Under the pieces are notes generated by a model. The model worked only from the letters and a program-made list of their open reading frames with translations. It was not told the DNA's origin and did no database searches. This document shows, one piece after another, positions 26,351 through 34,497 of a stretch of DNA of 49,605 bases. Source of the stretch: Pirellulales bacterium (GTDB lineage: Bacteria > Planctomycetota > Planctomycetia > Pirellulales > Thermoguttaceae). The stretch spans positions 1 to 49,605 of the forward strand of contig JAFGIR010000082.1 of assembly GCA_016929515.1 (NCBI GenBank), in the 5' to 3' direction. A program made the translations under genes and the position numbers. Within the stretch, counting starts at the first letter, position 1. Every line of letters starts with the position of its first letter.

Positions 26351-28090
26351 CTAGACGCCCGAACAACTCGATGTGTCGCAAGCTCCCACCTGACCGATGC
26401 CGTAGCGTCCAGGTGCGAAGATGTTGTGGGGGTCCAGGGCCTGTTTGATCTTGTTGGCCATGGCGGCAAACGTCGGTGAATGCTGCATGATCCGGTCCAT
26501 GTAGGCCACGGTGGTCCGATACTGTTGATATCCCGCGGCTGCGGTGGTCTCGCACATTTCGTTGTACAACGTCATCGCTCTTGCAGTCTCCTCGGCGTCT
26601 TCGCGGTCGAAGAAGATCGACATCAGAGCGATAATCGATCGAGGGTTCGCAAGCATCAGAGCAGTCGAGAAGTCGAATCGATGCTTCTCGAACAGCGGCT
26701 TCACGAGATCGAGCAATTCGTTCATTTCCTTGCCAGTTGAGGGAACGACTATTCCCGCCCACATCAAGCCGCACCGGTCGCGAGCTGGATCGATATTGGT
26801 TCGGGGACGCTCCATTTTGGTTTTGAAATAGCAGTGCCCGACGAAGTAGTCGCTTGGTACTCCCTGAAGGAGAGAATGGATGTGGGGAAAAGCCTCCAGG
26901 TACTCGTAGGGTTTTCCAATCAAGCGGACGGTCAGACGGTTGACCAAGCCGGCGAATCTCGAACTCGACCGGGCCTTTTTTAGGAAACTGACCAGACGTT
27001 TTAGCAGCGAGATTTTCTGATCCGTTACAAACATGAGCTTCCCGTAGGGCGAGAGCTCTTTCTTGATTAGCGCGCGATGGGCGCGAAGTTGGGCGGGGCT
27101 TCCGTAGATCCCTCCGCCGAAGCTCCACGGTGCGATATTGTACCGCTTGCGAAGTTGTGCCTTGGTTTCCTGGGAGAGACAGCTTTCGCCGTTCAGGAGA
27201 TGATGCGGATATTTCCCTACGAGGGCCAGACCAATGAAATCGTTGATGATGTGTACCTTGCTCTGAATCGCGCCCTGAAGAGACAGACGCCGGATCTTGT
27301 CTATCATGATCGGCATGTCTTCTTCTCGTCGAAGCTCGAAAACGTAGGAATTGAAGGCCTGTGGTTTCGGCATCAGCCAGATTCCCATCTTGGTCACAAT
27401 GCCATAATTGGATTGGCTGAAGAGTCCTTCAAAGTAAGGCCCGACACCCCATTTGAAAACATTGCAGGTCTTGGACTTGGAAAAGTGGGCGGCGCCGGTG
27501 CGAACCAGGCTTCCATCGGGCAGGACAACTTCCATGCCACAGACTTTCTCAAAGTGATCTCCGTAAGGGGTCTCGCCGATACCGCGTTCCAAAGCGTTCC
27601 CGACCACGCTGCCGTCGGAGGGGCCGTCGGTGCAGTCGGACCACAGCTGGATGTTGTTCTCTTTCAGGTAGTCATCCAACTGACGTTGCGTCACGCCTGG
27701 TTCGACGACTGCGTATGCCAACTCCTCGTTGACCTCAATAATCCGATTCATCCGTTCCATCATCACGACAATGGCACCGTCATGAACGGCGGTCGTCGTT
27801 CCGTATCCCCAGTTTTTTCCCCGGCCAAATGGCCATAGCGGCAGTCGGTATTTCGTGGCGATCTCGACGATCTTCTGGATTTCCTCGGTGCTGCCGGGAA
27901 AAACAACCGCCGAACATTTGCGTTCCCAAGGGATGATCGTAGCGGAGTAGCGTTCCATATCTGCGTCATCAGTAGACACATGATCCTCGCCGACCGCTTC
28001 GGCGAGTTCGGCGACCGCGAGGTGAAAGTCGCTGTTCGTCTGATCCTGAGACTTCTCGGGTCCTTCAGTGACTACATTCAGCATTGTCAT
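26351..28090 (-). CDS. VAO/PCMH-family FAD-dependent oxidoreductase (4-alkylphenol oxidase-like)
   Basis: The 579-residue protein starts at the ATG at 28090, with AGGAGG six bases upstream. The N-terminal half is a PCMH-type FAD domain, with GRGKNWGYG (89-97) and VVEPGVTQRQL (128-138). TPYGDH (174-179) and the Tyr-Arg pair in GYQQYR (520-525) match active-site residues of vanillyl-alcohol oxidase and p-cresol methylhydroxylase, and DPHNIFAPGRYGI (553-565) is the family's C-terminal signature. These enzymes oxidise the side chain of para-substituted phenols. The last residues, CDTSSCSGV, add two cysteines not typical of the family. It is the last gene of the minus-strand biosynthetic block, 165 bases after the reductase. 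The substrate is unknown. Confidence 0.85.
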   Translation of the reverse strand: MTMLNVVTEGPEKSQDQTNSDFHLAVAELAEAVGEDHVSTDDADMERYSATIIPWERKCSAVVFPGSTEEIQKIVEIATKYRLPLWPFGRGKNWGYGTTTAVHDGAIVVMMERMNRIIEVNEELAYAVVEPGVTQRQLDDYLKENNIQLWSDCTDGPSDGSVVGNALERGIGETPYGDHFEKVCGMEVVLPDGSLVRTGAAHFSKSKTCNVFKWGVGPYFEGLFSQSNYGIVTKMGIWLMPKPQAFNSYVFELRREEDMPIMIDKIRRLSLQGAIQSKVHIINDFIGLALVGKYPHHLLNGESCLSQETKAQLRKRYNIAPWSFGGGIYGSPAQLRAHRALIKKELSPYGKLMFVTDQKISLLKRLVSFLKKARSSSRFAGLVNRLTVRLIGKPYEYLEAFPHIHSLLQGVPSDYFVGHCYFKTKMERPRTNIDPARDRCGLMWAGIVVPSTGKEMNELLDLVKPLFEKHRFDFSTALMLANPRSIIALMSIFFDREDAEETARAMTLYNEMCETTAAAGYQQYRTTVAYMDRIMQHSPTFAAMANKIKQALDPHNIFAPGRYGIGQVGACDTSSCSGV

Positions 28091-28255
28091 GGCAATCCTC
28101 CTATCTGGAAAACTCGTTCGCCCAATGGGTTGGGGCGATTGTGGGATATCGAGAGCCCGAGCCAATCCGTTCTGGAAAGGTGGGCCGTTTTACAGGGGCT
28201 CAAAATTTGTGGATTATTCCCCATGTAACTGACGGTCCGAACACGGATATATAGC

Positions 28256-29446
28256 TTATTGTCTGTCAACGGCAACAGCTTCCCCGACACGACTGGGTGA
28301 CGATTGAACGGCGCCGTTGCGATGCGTTTCTTGTGTTTTTCGATAAAACCCGAGTATTCGATCGAGGTAGCGATCGACGGGTGGCAAGGTCAAAGCGTGG
28401 GTTGCATAGAATGCTTGTGTGTTGGTGGTGTCGAACGTCTGTCGTTCACCTAGATACGCCAGGAAGAAAGGCAGGCTTTTCAGCGCCCGTTGGGCATCTC
28501 CGTGACTGAGTCGCGTGGCCCATGGCAGCAGTCGACGCAACAGCGTGTCCGAAATTGGTCGAAGGCGGGGGAGCTGTTCCCCATGAGTGGTCGCGAACGC
28601 TCGAAGGCGCTTCGATAGATCGGTTAGTTGGATGGCCTGCTCTGGGCCGGAGCAGAGGTGGAAGATCTTGCCGACCGCATCCGCGTGGCGACTAGCAATG
28701 TAAATTGCCTGGGCTACGTAATCAACAGGGACAATGTCGAGCGTCGCGTCGCCCGTGTCCACGACAAAGCCTCGTGTCCTTTTTCCGGTGAGAAACTCAC
28801 AGAGGTAGTAGAAGACCTGGAAATGGCTGATCCTGCCGGTCCGCGAGTTGCCCACAACCATGCTGGGACGGTGGATGGTCAGGGGTAGTCCCTCATCAAG
28901 TTGCTTGAGCAAAAACTCCTCCGCCTCTGCCTTGGCGGCTTCGTACGTGTTGTGGAATCCGCGTGATTCGGTCAATGGTCTTTCCGGAATCAATCCGGGC
29001 ATTCGTCCCGCAACACCAATGGTGCTGATCACATCGAGCTTGCGGAATATACCTCGTTGTTGAGAGGTTCTTGCCAGTTCCACAACATGCCTGACAGGAT
29101 CGATAGTGTTGGTTCGCGCCTCATCCATGGACTGATTGAGTTTGACGTTTCCCGCGCAGTGGACAACATGCGTGAGTTTGCTGCCGAGTTGATCGAAGGT
29201 ATTGCGATCCAGGCCAAGTCGTGGTTGAGATACGTCTCCACAAAATGCAATCACTCGGTCTTTCAGAGAGCGGTCGTTCGGAGTCAGCTCCCAATATTCG
29301 TAGAGTCGATCCAACCGCGTCTGGAGATGTGCCGGTGAATCGGCTCGGATGAGAAGACTGACCTGGCAATCCCCGGACTGTAAGAAAAGTGGGACCAACT
29401 CGGTGCCGATGACGCCCGTCGCCCCGGTGATGAGGACATGATTCAT
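28256..29446 (-). CDS. NAD(P)-dependent thioester/acyl-CoA reductase-like protein
   Basis: The 396-residue protein is an extended short-chain dehydrogenase of the male-sterility/thioester-reductase type. GATGVIG (8-14) binds the nucleotide, HCAGNV (96-101) and STIGVAGR follow, and Tyr168-x3-Lys172 in NTYEAAKAEAE is catalytic. IHRPSMVVGNSRTG and LDIVPVDYVA are typical of fatty acyl-CoA reductases and of carboxylic acid reductase R domains. It should reduce an acyl thioester to an aldehyde or alcohol. The start ATG at 29446 overlaps the stop of the acyl-AMP ligase by four bases, so the two genes may together act as a split carboxylic acid reductase. No carrier protein gene is seen nearby. Confidence 0.82.
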   Translation of the reverse strand: MNHVLITGATGVIGTELVPLFLQSGDCQVSLLIRADSPAHLQTRLDRLYEYWELTPNDRSLKDRVIAFCGDVSQPRLGLDRNTFDQLGSKLTHVVHCAGNVKLNQSMDEARTNTIDPVRHVVELARTSQQRGIFRKLDVISTIGVAGRMPGLIPERPLTESRGFHNTYEAAKAEAEEFLLKQLDEGLPLTIHRPSMVVGNSRTGRISHFQVFYYLCEFLTGKRTRGFVVDTGDATLDIVPVDYVAQAIYIASRHADAVGKIFHLCSGPEQAIQLTDLSKRLRAFATTHGEQLPRLRPISDTLLRRLLPWATRLSHGDAQRALKSLPFFLAYLGERQTFDTTNTQAFYATHALTLPPVDRYLDRILGFYRKTQETHRNGAVQSSPSRVGEAVAVDRQ

Positions 29447-31284
29447 GTCGGGAGCTTCTCCAAAGGACGTGACGTCGACGTGTCCAGGCAAGGTTCGTTG
29501 GGCTGAGCGTACATGCGTTCAATCAATTCAGCATGTAATTCGCTGACCCGGTCTCGCCGGATCTTGAGCGTCGGAGTGAGTTCGCCGCTTGCCACGCTCA
29601 ACGGACGCGGCAGGATCGCGAAATCGGCAATTCGTTCGTGCCGGGCGAGGTTTCTGCCATAGAATTCAATCTCGCGGCGAATCAGGGATTCGACCGTTTC
29701 AAGATCGCCGGAAGAATCGGAAGCCGGATCGAGATGGAGTTCGGGCTTGCCAAGTTTCTCGCACAATGCCGTCTGGCAGACCGCGACTAGGCCGACCAGA
29801 TACTTCCGTCCGTTGCCAAGGACAACCATTTGATCAATGTAGGGACTTCGGCAGTACGTAGCCGCGATGGGGGTTGGTGAAATGCGACGTCCAGTGGAGG
29901 TCTTGAGAATGTCGACCGTCCGTCCCGATAGGTAGAGAAAGCCGTCGGGGTCGACGTGGCCGATGTCGCCTGTTTGCCAAAAACCGTCTTCGGTCAAACG
30001 ACTGTCCGCGTCTTTGCCGTGGTAGTAATGTTTCAGGACACCTGGGCCGCGCATTTGGATTTCGCCATCGGCCGTGATTCGGATTTCATTTTGGGGAAAC
30101 GGCTTGCCTACTGAGCCGAATCGATAACACGTTGGCCGATTCGCCGCCATGGGGACCGTATTCTCGCTTATTCCATAGGCCTCAAGCACGAGGAGTCCGA
30201 TTCCATGAAGGAACTCAAGCAACCATTGCGGGGTGGGCGAGGAACCCGTGACCATGAACTTCATGTTGCCTCCCATCACGTCGCGTACCTTTCGGAGCGC
30301 CAGTCGATCAAGGATGCCATGACGGATTCGAAGTCCCAAGGGGATTTTTTTTTGCTCGCGTTCACATTCCGCCCGTGCCATTCCACACCGCAACGCGGCT
30401 CCAAAGGTGGCCTTGATCCACCAGGGGCTGCTGGAAACCGTCTGCATGATGTTTTCATGCAGCTTTTCATAGAAACGAGGTACCGCAACAAAAACCGAGG
30501 GTCGAACTTCGCACACGCACTCCATGATTTCTCTGGGATTTTGCACGAAATAGGTTTTCGCCCCACAATCAATGGCCACGAGATTCATCATTCGCTGGAA
30601 GAGGTGAGCCATCGGCAGCCAACAGAGCATCGAGTCGCTTCGCGTAATCTCGGGAAAGAAATGGCCGATTGCCCGACACGCGATCATGATTTGGTGATGC
30701 GAGTATTCGATTGCCTTGGGTCGACCAGTCGTGCCTGACGTGTACAGCAGGATTGCCGAATCATCGGCCGCGACATTGGGCAAACAAGAATCGTCCCGCT
30801 TCTCGAAACCGGAGGTCATCTCGTCCCAACGCCGCCACCTCTCGCCCGGCCGAGTTGCGGTTGGATCCAGGTGTACAACAAACTTCAACTCACCCAAGAT
30901 GTCCGTCGGGATCTTCTCGGCGTTTTCCGTCGTGTCGACAACCAGGCAACTTGTCTCGGAATGTTTCAGCAGATAGGCCACGTCGTTCGGTGTGGCATGT
31001 GGATCGATGCCGACGATGACGGCTCCGGCAAGAAGGCCCGCCATTTCAGCAGTCTGCCACTGCGGGCAAGTGTGAGACAAGATTGCAAGCCGATCGCCCT
31101 TGCCGAGTCCCATGTGTCGAAGCGCGGCCGATACGTTCCGCACCTCGTCCCAGAATTCCGACCAAGTTTGGCCTATCCATTCCCGAGAAGGCGAGCGATG
31201 GAAGCGGGCAGCGACCTGTGAGTCTTCCTCCAGCCGATCGTGCAGCAGCGAGGTGATCGTCATTGAGTCACTATTGCGGTTCAT
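29443..31284 (-). CDS. AMP-dependent acyl-CoA synthetase/ligase
   Basis: The 613-residue protein is an ANL-family ligase closest to long-chain acyl-CoA synthetases. YTSGTTGRPK (181-190) is the phosphate-binding loop. Later come EAYGISENT (adenylate motif), GFWQTGDIGHVDPDGFLY and, at the C-terminal domain, ELTPTLKIRRDRV with the catalytic Lys. I start it at the ATG at 31284, which has GAGGAAG about ten bases upstream and overlaps the PP-loop gene by 14 bases; an ATG at 31263 has no ribosome site. It should activate a carboxylic acid as acyl-AMP and then acyl-CoA. The overlap with the reductase suggests that its product is reduced next. Confidence 0.88.
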   Translation of the reverse strand: MNRNSDSMTITSLLHDRLEEDSQVAARFHRSPSREWIGQTWSEFWDEVRNVSAALRHMGLGKGDRLAILSHTCPQWQTAEMAGLLAGAVIVGIDPHATPNDVAYLLKHSETSCLVVDTTENAEKIPTDILGELKFVVHLDPTATRPGERWRRWDEMTSGFEKRDDSCLPNVAADDSAILLYTSGTTGRPKAIEYSHHQIMIACRAIGHFFPEITRSDSMLCWLPMAHLFQRMMNLVAIDCGAKTYFVQNPREIMECVCEVRPSVFVAVPRFYEKLHENIMQTVSSSPWWIKATFGAALRCGMARAECEREQKKIPLGLRIRHGILDRLALRKVRDVMGGNMKFMVTGSSPTPQWLLEFLHGIGLLVLEAYGISENTVPMAANRPTCYRFGSVGKPFPQNEIRITADGEIQMRGPGVLKHYYHGKDADSRLTEDGFWQTGDIGHVDPDGFLYLSGRTVDILKTSTGRRISPTPIAATYCRSPYIDQMVVLGNGRKYLVGLVAVCQTALCEKLGKPELHLDPASDSSGDLETVESLIRREIEFYGRNLARHERIADFAILPRPLSVASGELTPTLKIRRDRVSELHAELIERMYAQPNEPCLDTSTSRPLEKLPT

Positions 31285-32419
31285 CAGCGCACACTTCCTC
31301 AAGGTCTCTTATTTCCGCATCGTTCATTTCTTCAAGCTGACAACGGTCTTCAGACGGGCAAACGTTGTTTATGTCTGGTTCGCCCCTGGTAATGCGCAGA
31401 TCGCTCGGGTTCAAATCGAGCCATTTCAATGCCTTCTTTACGTGCTTGCCGAGAAGAATCTGCTTGCGAATCATGAAGTCGACGAGTGGGCCCAGGAGCC
31501 GCCAGTAGCGCCGGCTCGCCTTTTTTTCCCGGATAAGTGCGGCGAATTCGGGCGCATATGAGTTGTAGCCGAGGTTTTTGAGATCCGAGTACATCAACAA
31601 CCAGTTGACCGGGCAGTTGCTTAGAATTGGACTTGCGTGTCGTGTGTTACGGACGAGCCCCAGTTCAACAACGGTCTTCATCACCTCCGTCTGGTTATAG
31701 CGCCATGCGTGAAAGGGCGCCAGATACCGAGGAAAACGCGTGTCGGCCGGGTAGTTGGCCGGATTCCAGAACAGTTGAAGGTCTGCCTTGCTGAATTGTC
31801 CGCTGCCGCGGATTTCCTGAGGTATCCAGTCGGTTTCGGTGATCATTGCCTTGGGGAATTCGTAGACCATCCGATCCGGGTCCGGCTGGCCCGGAGAATA
31901 GCCCGCCAGGATCAATGGTATGTTCTTTTCCACGGCCAGTTTCAAGGCATAGCCCTCGGTTAGCGGCGCACACACATAGCAGACGGTCCGCACCGCCCCG
32001 CGCGCATTCTGATTCTGGAGCAGAAACCGAAACAGTCTTCGGTAGAGCTGTTTTGGGGGTGTATAGGTGATATGAGGAACTTCCAAGCGAGCGACAGTCT
32101 GATGGATGTTCTTCCATGCAATATCCGGCACATGGATATTGACCGTAAAAGCCAACGCGTTCAATCCGTAGTCGTGCTTAATCTTGTGAAGCAGATAGCA
32201 ACTGTCCTTCCCTCCACTCAGCATGACAATGCAGTCGTACTCGCCTTCGCCCCGACACGAATCGAGCGCCAATTCGAGGTCGCGCTGTCGCTCGACGCGT
32301 TGTTGTTCTTCCGATTCCAGGTCGACAGTCCGGCGTTGACGACAGTACGCACACACGCCTTGAGCGTCGATATTTGCCCCTGGAACCGCATCCGGCAGAA
32401 GACAGTTTTTACATTTCAT
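31271..32419 (-). CDS. PP-loop ATP pyrophosphatase, N-acetyl sugar amidotransferase-like
   Basis: The 382-residue protein has the PP-loop SGGKDS (68-73), used by amidotransferases and thiolases to adenylate a carbonyl oxygen. It starts MKCKNCLLPD, with Cys pairs at 3/6 and 23/26, as in WbpG/PseA-type proteins that amidate sugar acids using ammonia. A further pair lies at Cys147/Cys150 (CYVC). The combination could also fit a sulfur-inserting alpha-hydrolase, so amidation against thiolation stays open. The ATG at 32419 has AGGAAGG eight bases upstream. It overlaps a 29-codon frame upstream and the ligase gene downstream. In WbpG systems a glutaminase and cyclase subunit lie nearby; none is seen here. 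Confidence 0.8.
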   Translation of the reverse strand: MKCKNCLLPDAVPGANIDAQGVCAYCRQRRTVDLESEEQQRVERQRDLELALDSCRGEGEYDCIVMLSGGKDSCYLLHKIKHDYGLNALAFTVNIHVPDIAWKNIHQTVARLEVPHITYTPPKQLYRRLFRFLLQNQNARGAVRTVCYVCAPLTEGYALKLAVEKNIPLILAGYSPGQPDPDRMVYEFPKAMITETDWIPQEIRGSGQFSKADLQLFWNPANYPADTRFPRYLAPFHAWRYNQTEVMKTVVELGLVRNTRHASPILSNCPVNWLLMYSDLKNLGYNSYAPEFAALIREKKASRRYWRLLGPLVDFMIRKQILLGKHVKKALKWLDLNPSDLRITRGEPDINNVCPSEDRCQLEEMNDAEIRDLEEVCADEPQ

Positions 32420-32498
32420 TCGCTCCACCTTCCTGCTCGGTTGGCGCTTCTTGATGGCTGTGCCGCAAGTCGTTAAGCCAAAACCTCCCTGTGTTCAT
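32409..32498 (-). CDS. Possible 29-residue peptide gene upstream of the PP-loop enzyme
   Basis: An ATG at 32498 has AGAGG six bases upstream, as good as any ribosome site nearby. The frame runs 29 codons to a TAA at 32409, eleven bases inside the PP-loop gene. The peptide begins MNTGRFWLNDLRHSH and ends EGGANEM. It has no signal peptide or membrane segment. It lies between the HlyD gene and the biosynthetic genes, so it could be a leader peptide for translational coupling, a small subunit or, less likely, a modified peptide precursor. Chance occurrence is possible. Confidence 0.4.
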   Translation of the reverse strand: MNTGRFWLNDLRHSHQEAPTEQEGGANEM

Positions 32499-32604
32499 GG
32501 TTTTCCTCTTGTCTTATTCCGAGGTCGTGTCGGTGTCTCGGGTCAATGGGTTTCCCCGCAGTGTGAGTCTCGTCTTGAAATGTCGATGGTTCCGCACTTT
32601 TCTC

Positions 32605-33738
32605 CTAACGTTGCTCGTGGTTCTCACTTTGGAAGACGCTTTCATGTACCTGAGGCTCTGACGGACCAATCCGCGTGGTGTTGTCGATTGTCGTGGGTTC
32701 CGCGGTGGTAGGCGTGGCTTGTCGTGGGTCAACGACGACATCCACGCGCAGGCCAAGCAACAGTGAGTGTTCGTCTTCTAGTTCGATCCAGATTTCTCGT
32801 GTCTTTGTGTCCTGACGCTCGGTGGGCCGGTTGCTCCAGAGTTCCTTGTGGCCCATGCGCGGACTGAGGCGGATGACGCGGCCTTTAAGTCCGTCGCCGG
32901 GCAGGCCGTCGGCGGTAATCGTCGCGTTCATGCCGAGTTTGAGACGCGGGGCGTCGAGTTCATCGACGTAGGCTCTCACGTAGTAATGACTCGTGTCGGC
33001 CATAATGATGGCCGGTTCCGCCGACGCGGGGCTCGTCAATTCGCCCTCGCGGCAGTCGACCTTGAGAATCTGACCTCGGCAAGGGGCTCGCAAGACGGTC
33101 TGATCTTGTCGGACCTTGGCGAGTTCAAGTCGGGCGCTAGCGGCTTGGATTCGGGCGTTTTCGATTTCCACCTCGTCGGGGCGGGCGGAAGCATCGAGCC
33201 GTATCATCCGCGCCTTGGCCGCGGCAACTTCGGCGGTCAAGGTATCGAGCAGGGTTTTCTTGTCGTCGGCCTCCTGCTGCGAGACGGCTCGGGCCTCGCG
33301 CAGATTGTTGATCCGTTCCCAGGAGACCCGGGCCCTTTCCCACTCGGCCCGCTTGGCTTCGTACATTGCTCGGGCCTCGCTCCGCTGCTGCGGATGGGCG
33401 CCGTTGAGCAGGCGTTCGCGTTGAGCCTTGGCCATTTCGAGTTCCGCCGCCGCCAGGGCGACGTCACAACGATATTGCCGATCGTCGAGCGTGAGAAGGA
33501 CTTCGCCCGCTTCGACCGCCTGTCCCTCCTCGACATACACATTGGTGATTTGGCCGGTCATCTGAGGTCGCAGTTCAATCTCGGGCGTGCTCCCTTCGAT
33601 CCGTCCGTCGGCGTAGATCATGTGTTGCCGCGGCTCGCAGGCCGAAGGCTTAAACGAAGTCTGCGACTGGGTGGCGATCATCAGTCCCAAAGCCACAACG
33701 ACGGTGGTCCCTACGGCGATCATGGTGACTTTCGTCAT
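32605..33738 (-). CDS. HlyD/DevB-type membrane fusion protein
   Basis: The 377-residue protein has one N-terminal membrane segment (about 5-22), then a biotinyl-lipoyl-like half (GQITNVYVEEGQAVEAGEVL), a long coiled-coil hairpin (about 95-210) and the second lipoyl half (TVLRAPCRGQILKVD). This is the adaptor that links an inner-membrane ABC transporter to a TolC channel. The start at 33738 lies six bases after the stop of the ABC ATPase. The last 35 residues are Thr/Pro-rich and probably disordered. Together with the next two genes it forms a DevBCA-like exporter; the TolC partner is likely the gene at 38317-39777. Confidence 0.9.
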   Translation of the reverse strand: MTKVTMIAVGTTVVVALGLMIATQSQTSFKPSACEPRQHMIYADGRIEGSTPEIELRPQMTGQITNVYVEEGQAVEAGEVLLTLDDRQYRCDVALAAAELEMAKAQRERLLNGAHPQQRSEARAMYEAKRAEWERARVSWERINNLREARAVSQQEADDKKTLLDTLTAEVAAAKARMIRLDASARPDEVEIENARIQAASARLELAKVRQDQTVLRAPCRGQILKVDCREGELTSPASAEPAIIMADTSHYYVRAYVDELDAPRLKLGMNATITADGLPGDGLKGRVIRLSPRMGHKELWSNRPTERQDTKTREIWIELEDEHSLLLGLRVDVVVDPRQATPTTAEPTTIDNTTRIGPSEPQVHESVFQSENHEQR

Positions 33739-33744
33739 GGTTCT

Positions 33745-34497
33745 TTACCGTTCACTTTCCAAAAGCGCGGTCGACGTTGATCCGGCGGTCTCTGCAATAC
33801 GTCCGTTTTCCAAGTGAAATACCTTGTCGGCAAAAGGAAAGATGCGTTGATCGTGCGTGACGATGATGGCGGTTCTTCCTTCCTCGGTCGTGAGCCGACG
33901 AAGCAGCTTCATTACCTCTTGACCGTTGGTCGCGTCGAGCGACGCGGTCGGTTCGTCGGCGAGAACGAGGTCTGGATCGGCGCTCAGTGCCCGAGCCAAG
34001 GCTACGCGCTGACACTCTCCAGAACTGAGATTGTGTGAATGGGTGTGTGCTCGGTGAGACAGGCCCACGGCATCCAACAGGTCGGCCGCGCGGCTCGCGG
34101 CCTTGTGATGAGGCATGCCTTGGAGAGTCAGCGGCACGCAGACATTTTCGAGGCTCGTTAGTCCGCGTATCAGGTGAAACCGTTGAAAGACGAAACCGAT
34201 CCGGTTTCGCCGAATGGCGGTGCGTGCCTGCTCATCGAGTGTCGAAATGTCCTGGTCGAGAATTTGGACGCGTCCCTGGTCGGGAGAGAGAATACAGCCG
34301 AGAATCGACAGAAGCGTGGTCTTGCCGCTGCCCGAGGGCCCGGCCAAAAAAACACACTGCTCTCGCCGGATTACGAGATCGACCCCTTCGAGGACGGGCG
34401 TAACCGTCGCGCCCGAACGATACGACTTGTGGATACCTTCAGTGCTGACCGCGATCGGCTTGGTGATTGTTTCATCGAGTTGGCTTCCGATCATCAT
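33745..34497 (-). CDS. ABC transporter ATP-binding protein (MacB/DevA/LolD type)
   Basis: The 250-residue ATPase has Walker A GPSGSGKTT (53-61), the Q-loop FVFQRF (Gln105), the signature LSSGECQR (157-164), Walker B DLVLADEP (176-183) and the H-loop VTHD (213-216). It belongs to the group that works with FtsX/MacB-type permeases. Two ATGs at 34497 and 34494 are possible; the first overlaps the permease stop by four bases. It powers the exporter formed with the neighbouring permease and HlyD protein. The substrate is not evident, but the co-directional acyl-ligase, reductase and FeeM-like genes suggest a small lipid-like molecule. Confidence 0.92.
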   Translation of the reverse strand: MMIGSQLDETITKPIAVSTEGIHKSYRSGATVTPVLEGVDLVIRREQCVFLAGPSGSGKTTLLSILGCILSPDQGRVQILDQDISTLDEQARTAIRRNRIGFVFQRFHLIRGLTSLENVCVPLTLQGMPHHKAASRAADLLDAVGLSHRAHTHSHNLSSGECQRVALARALSADPDLVLADEPTASLDATNGQEVMKLLRRLTTEEGRTAIIVTHDQRIFPFADKVFHLENGRIAETAGSTSTALLESER

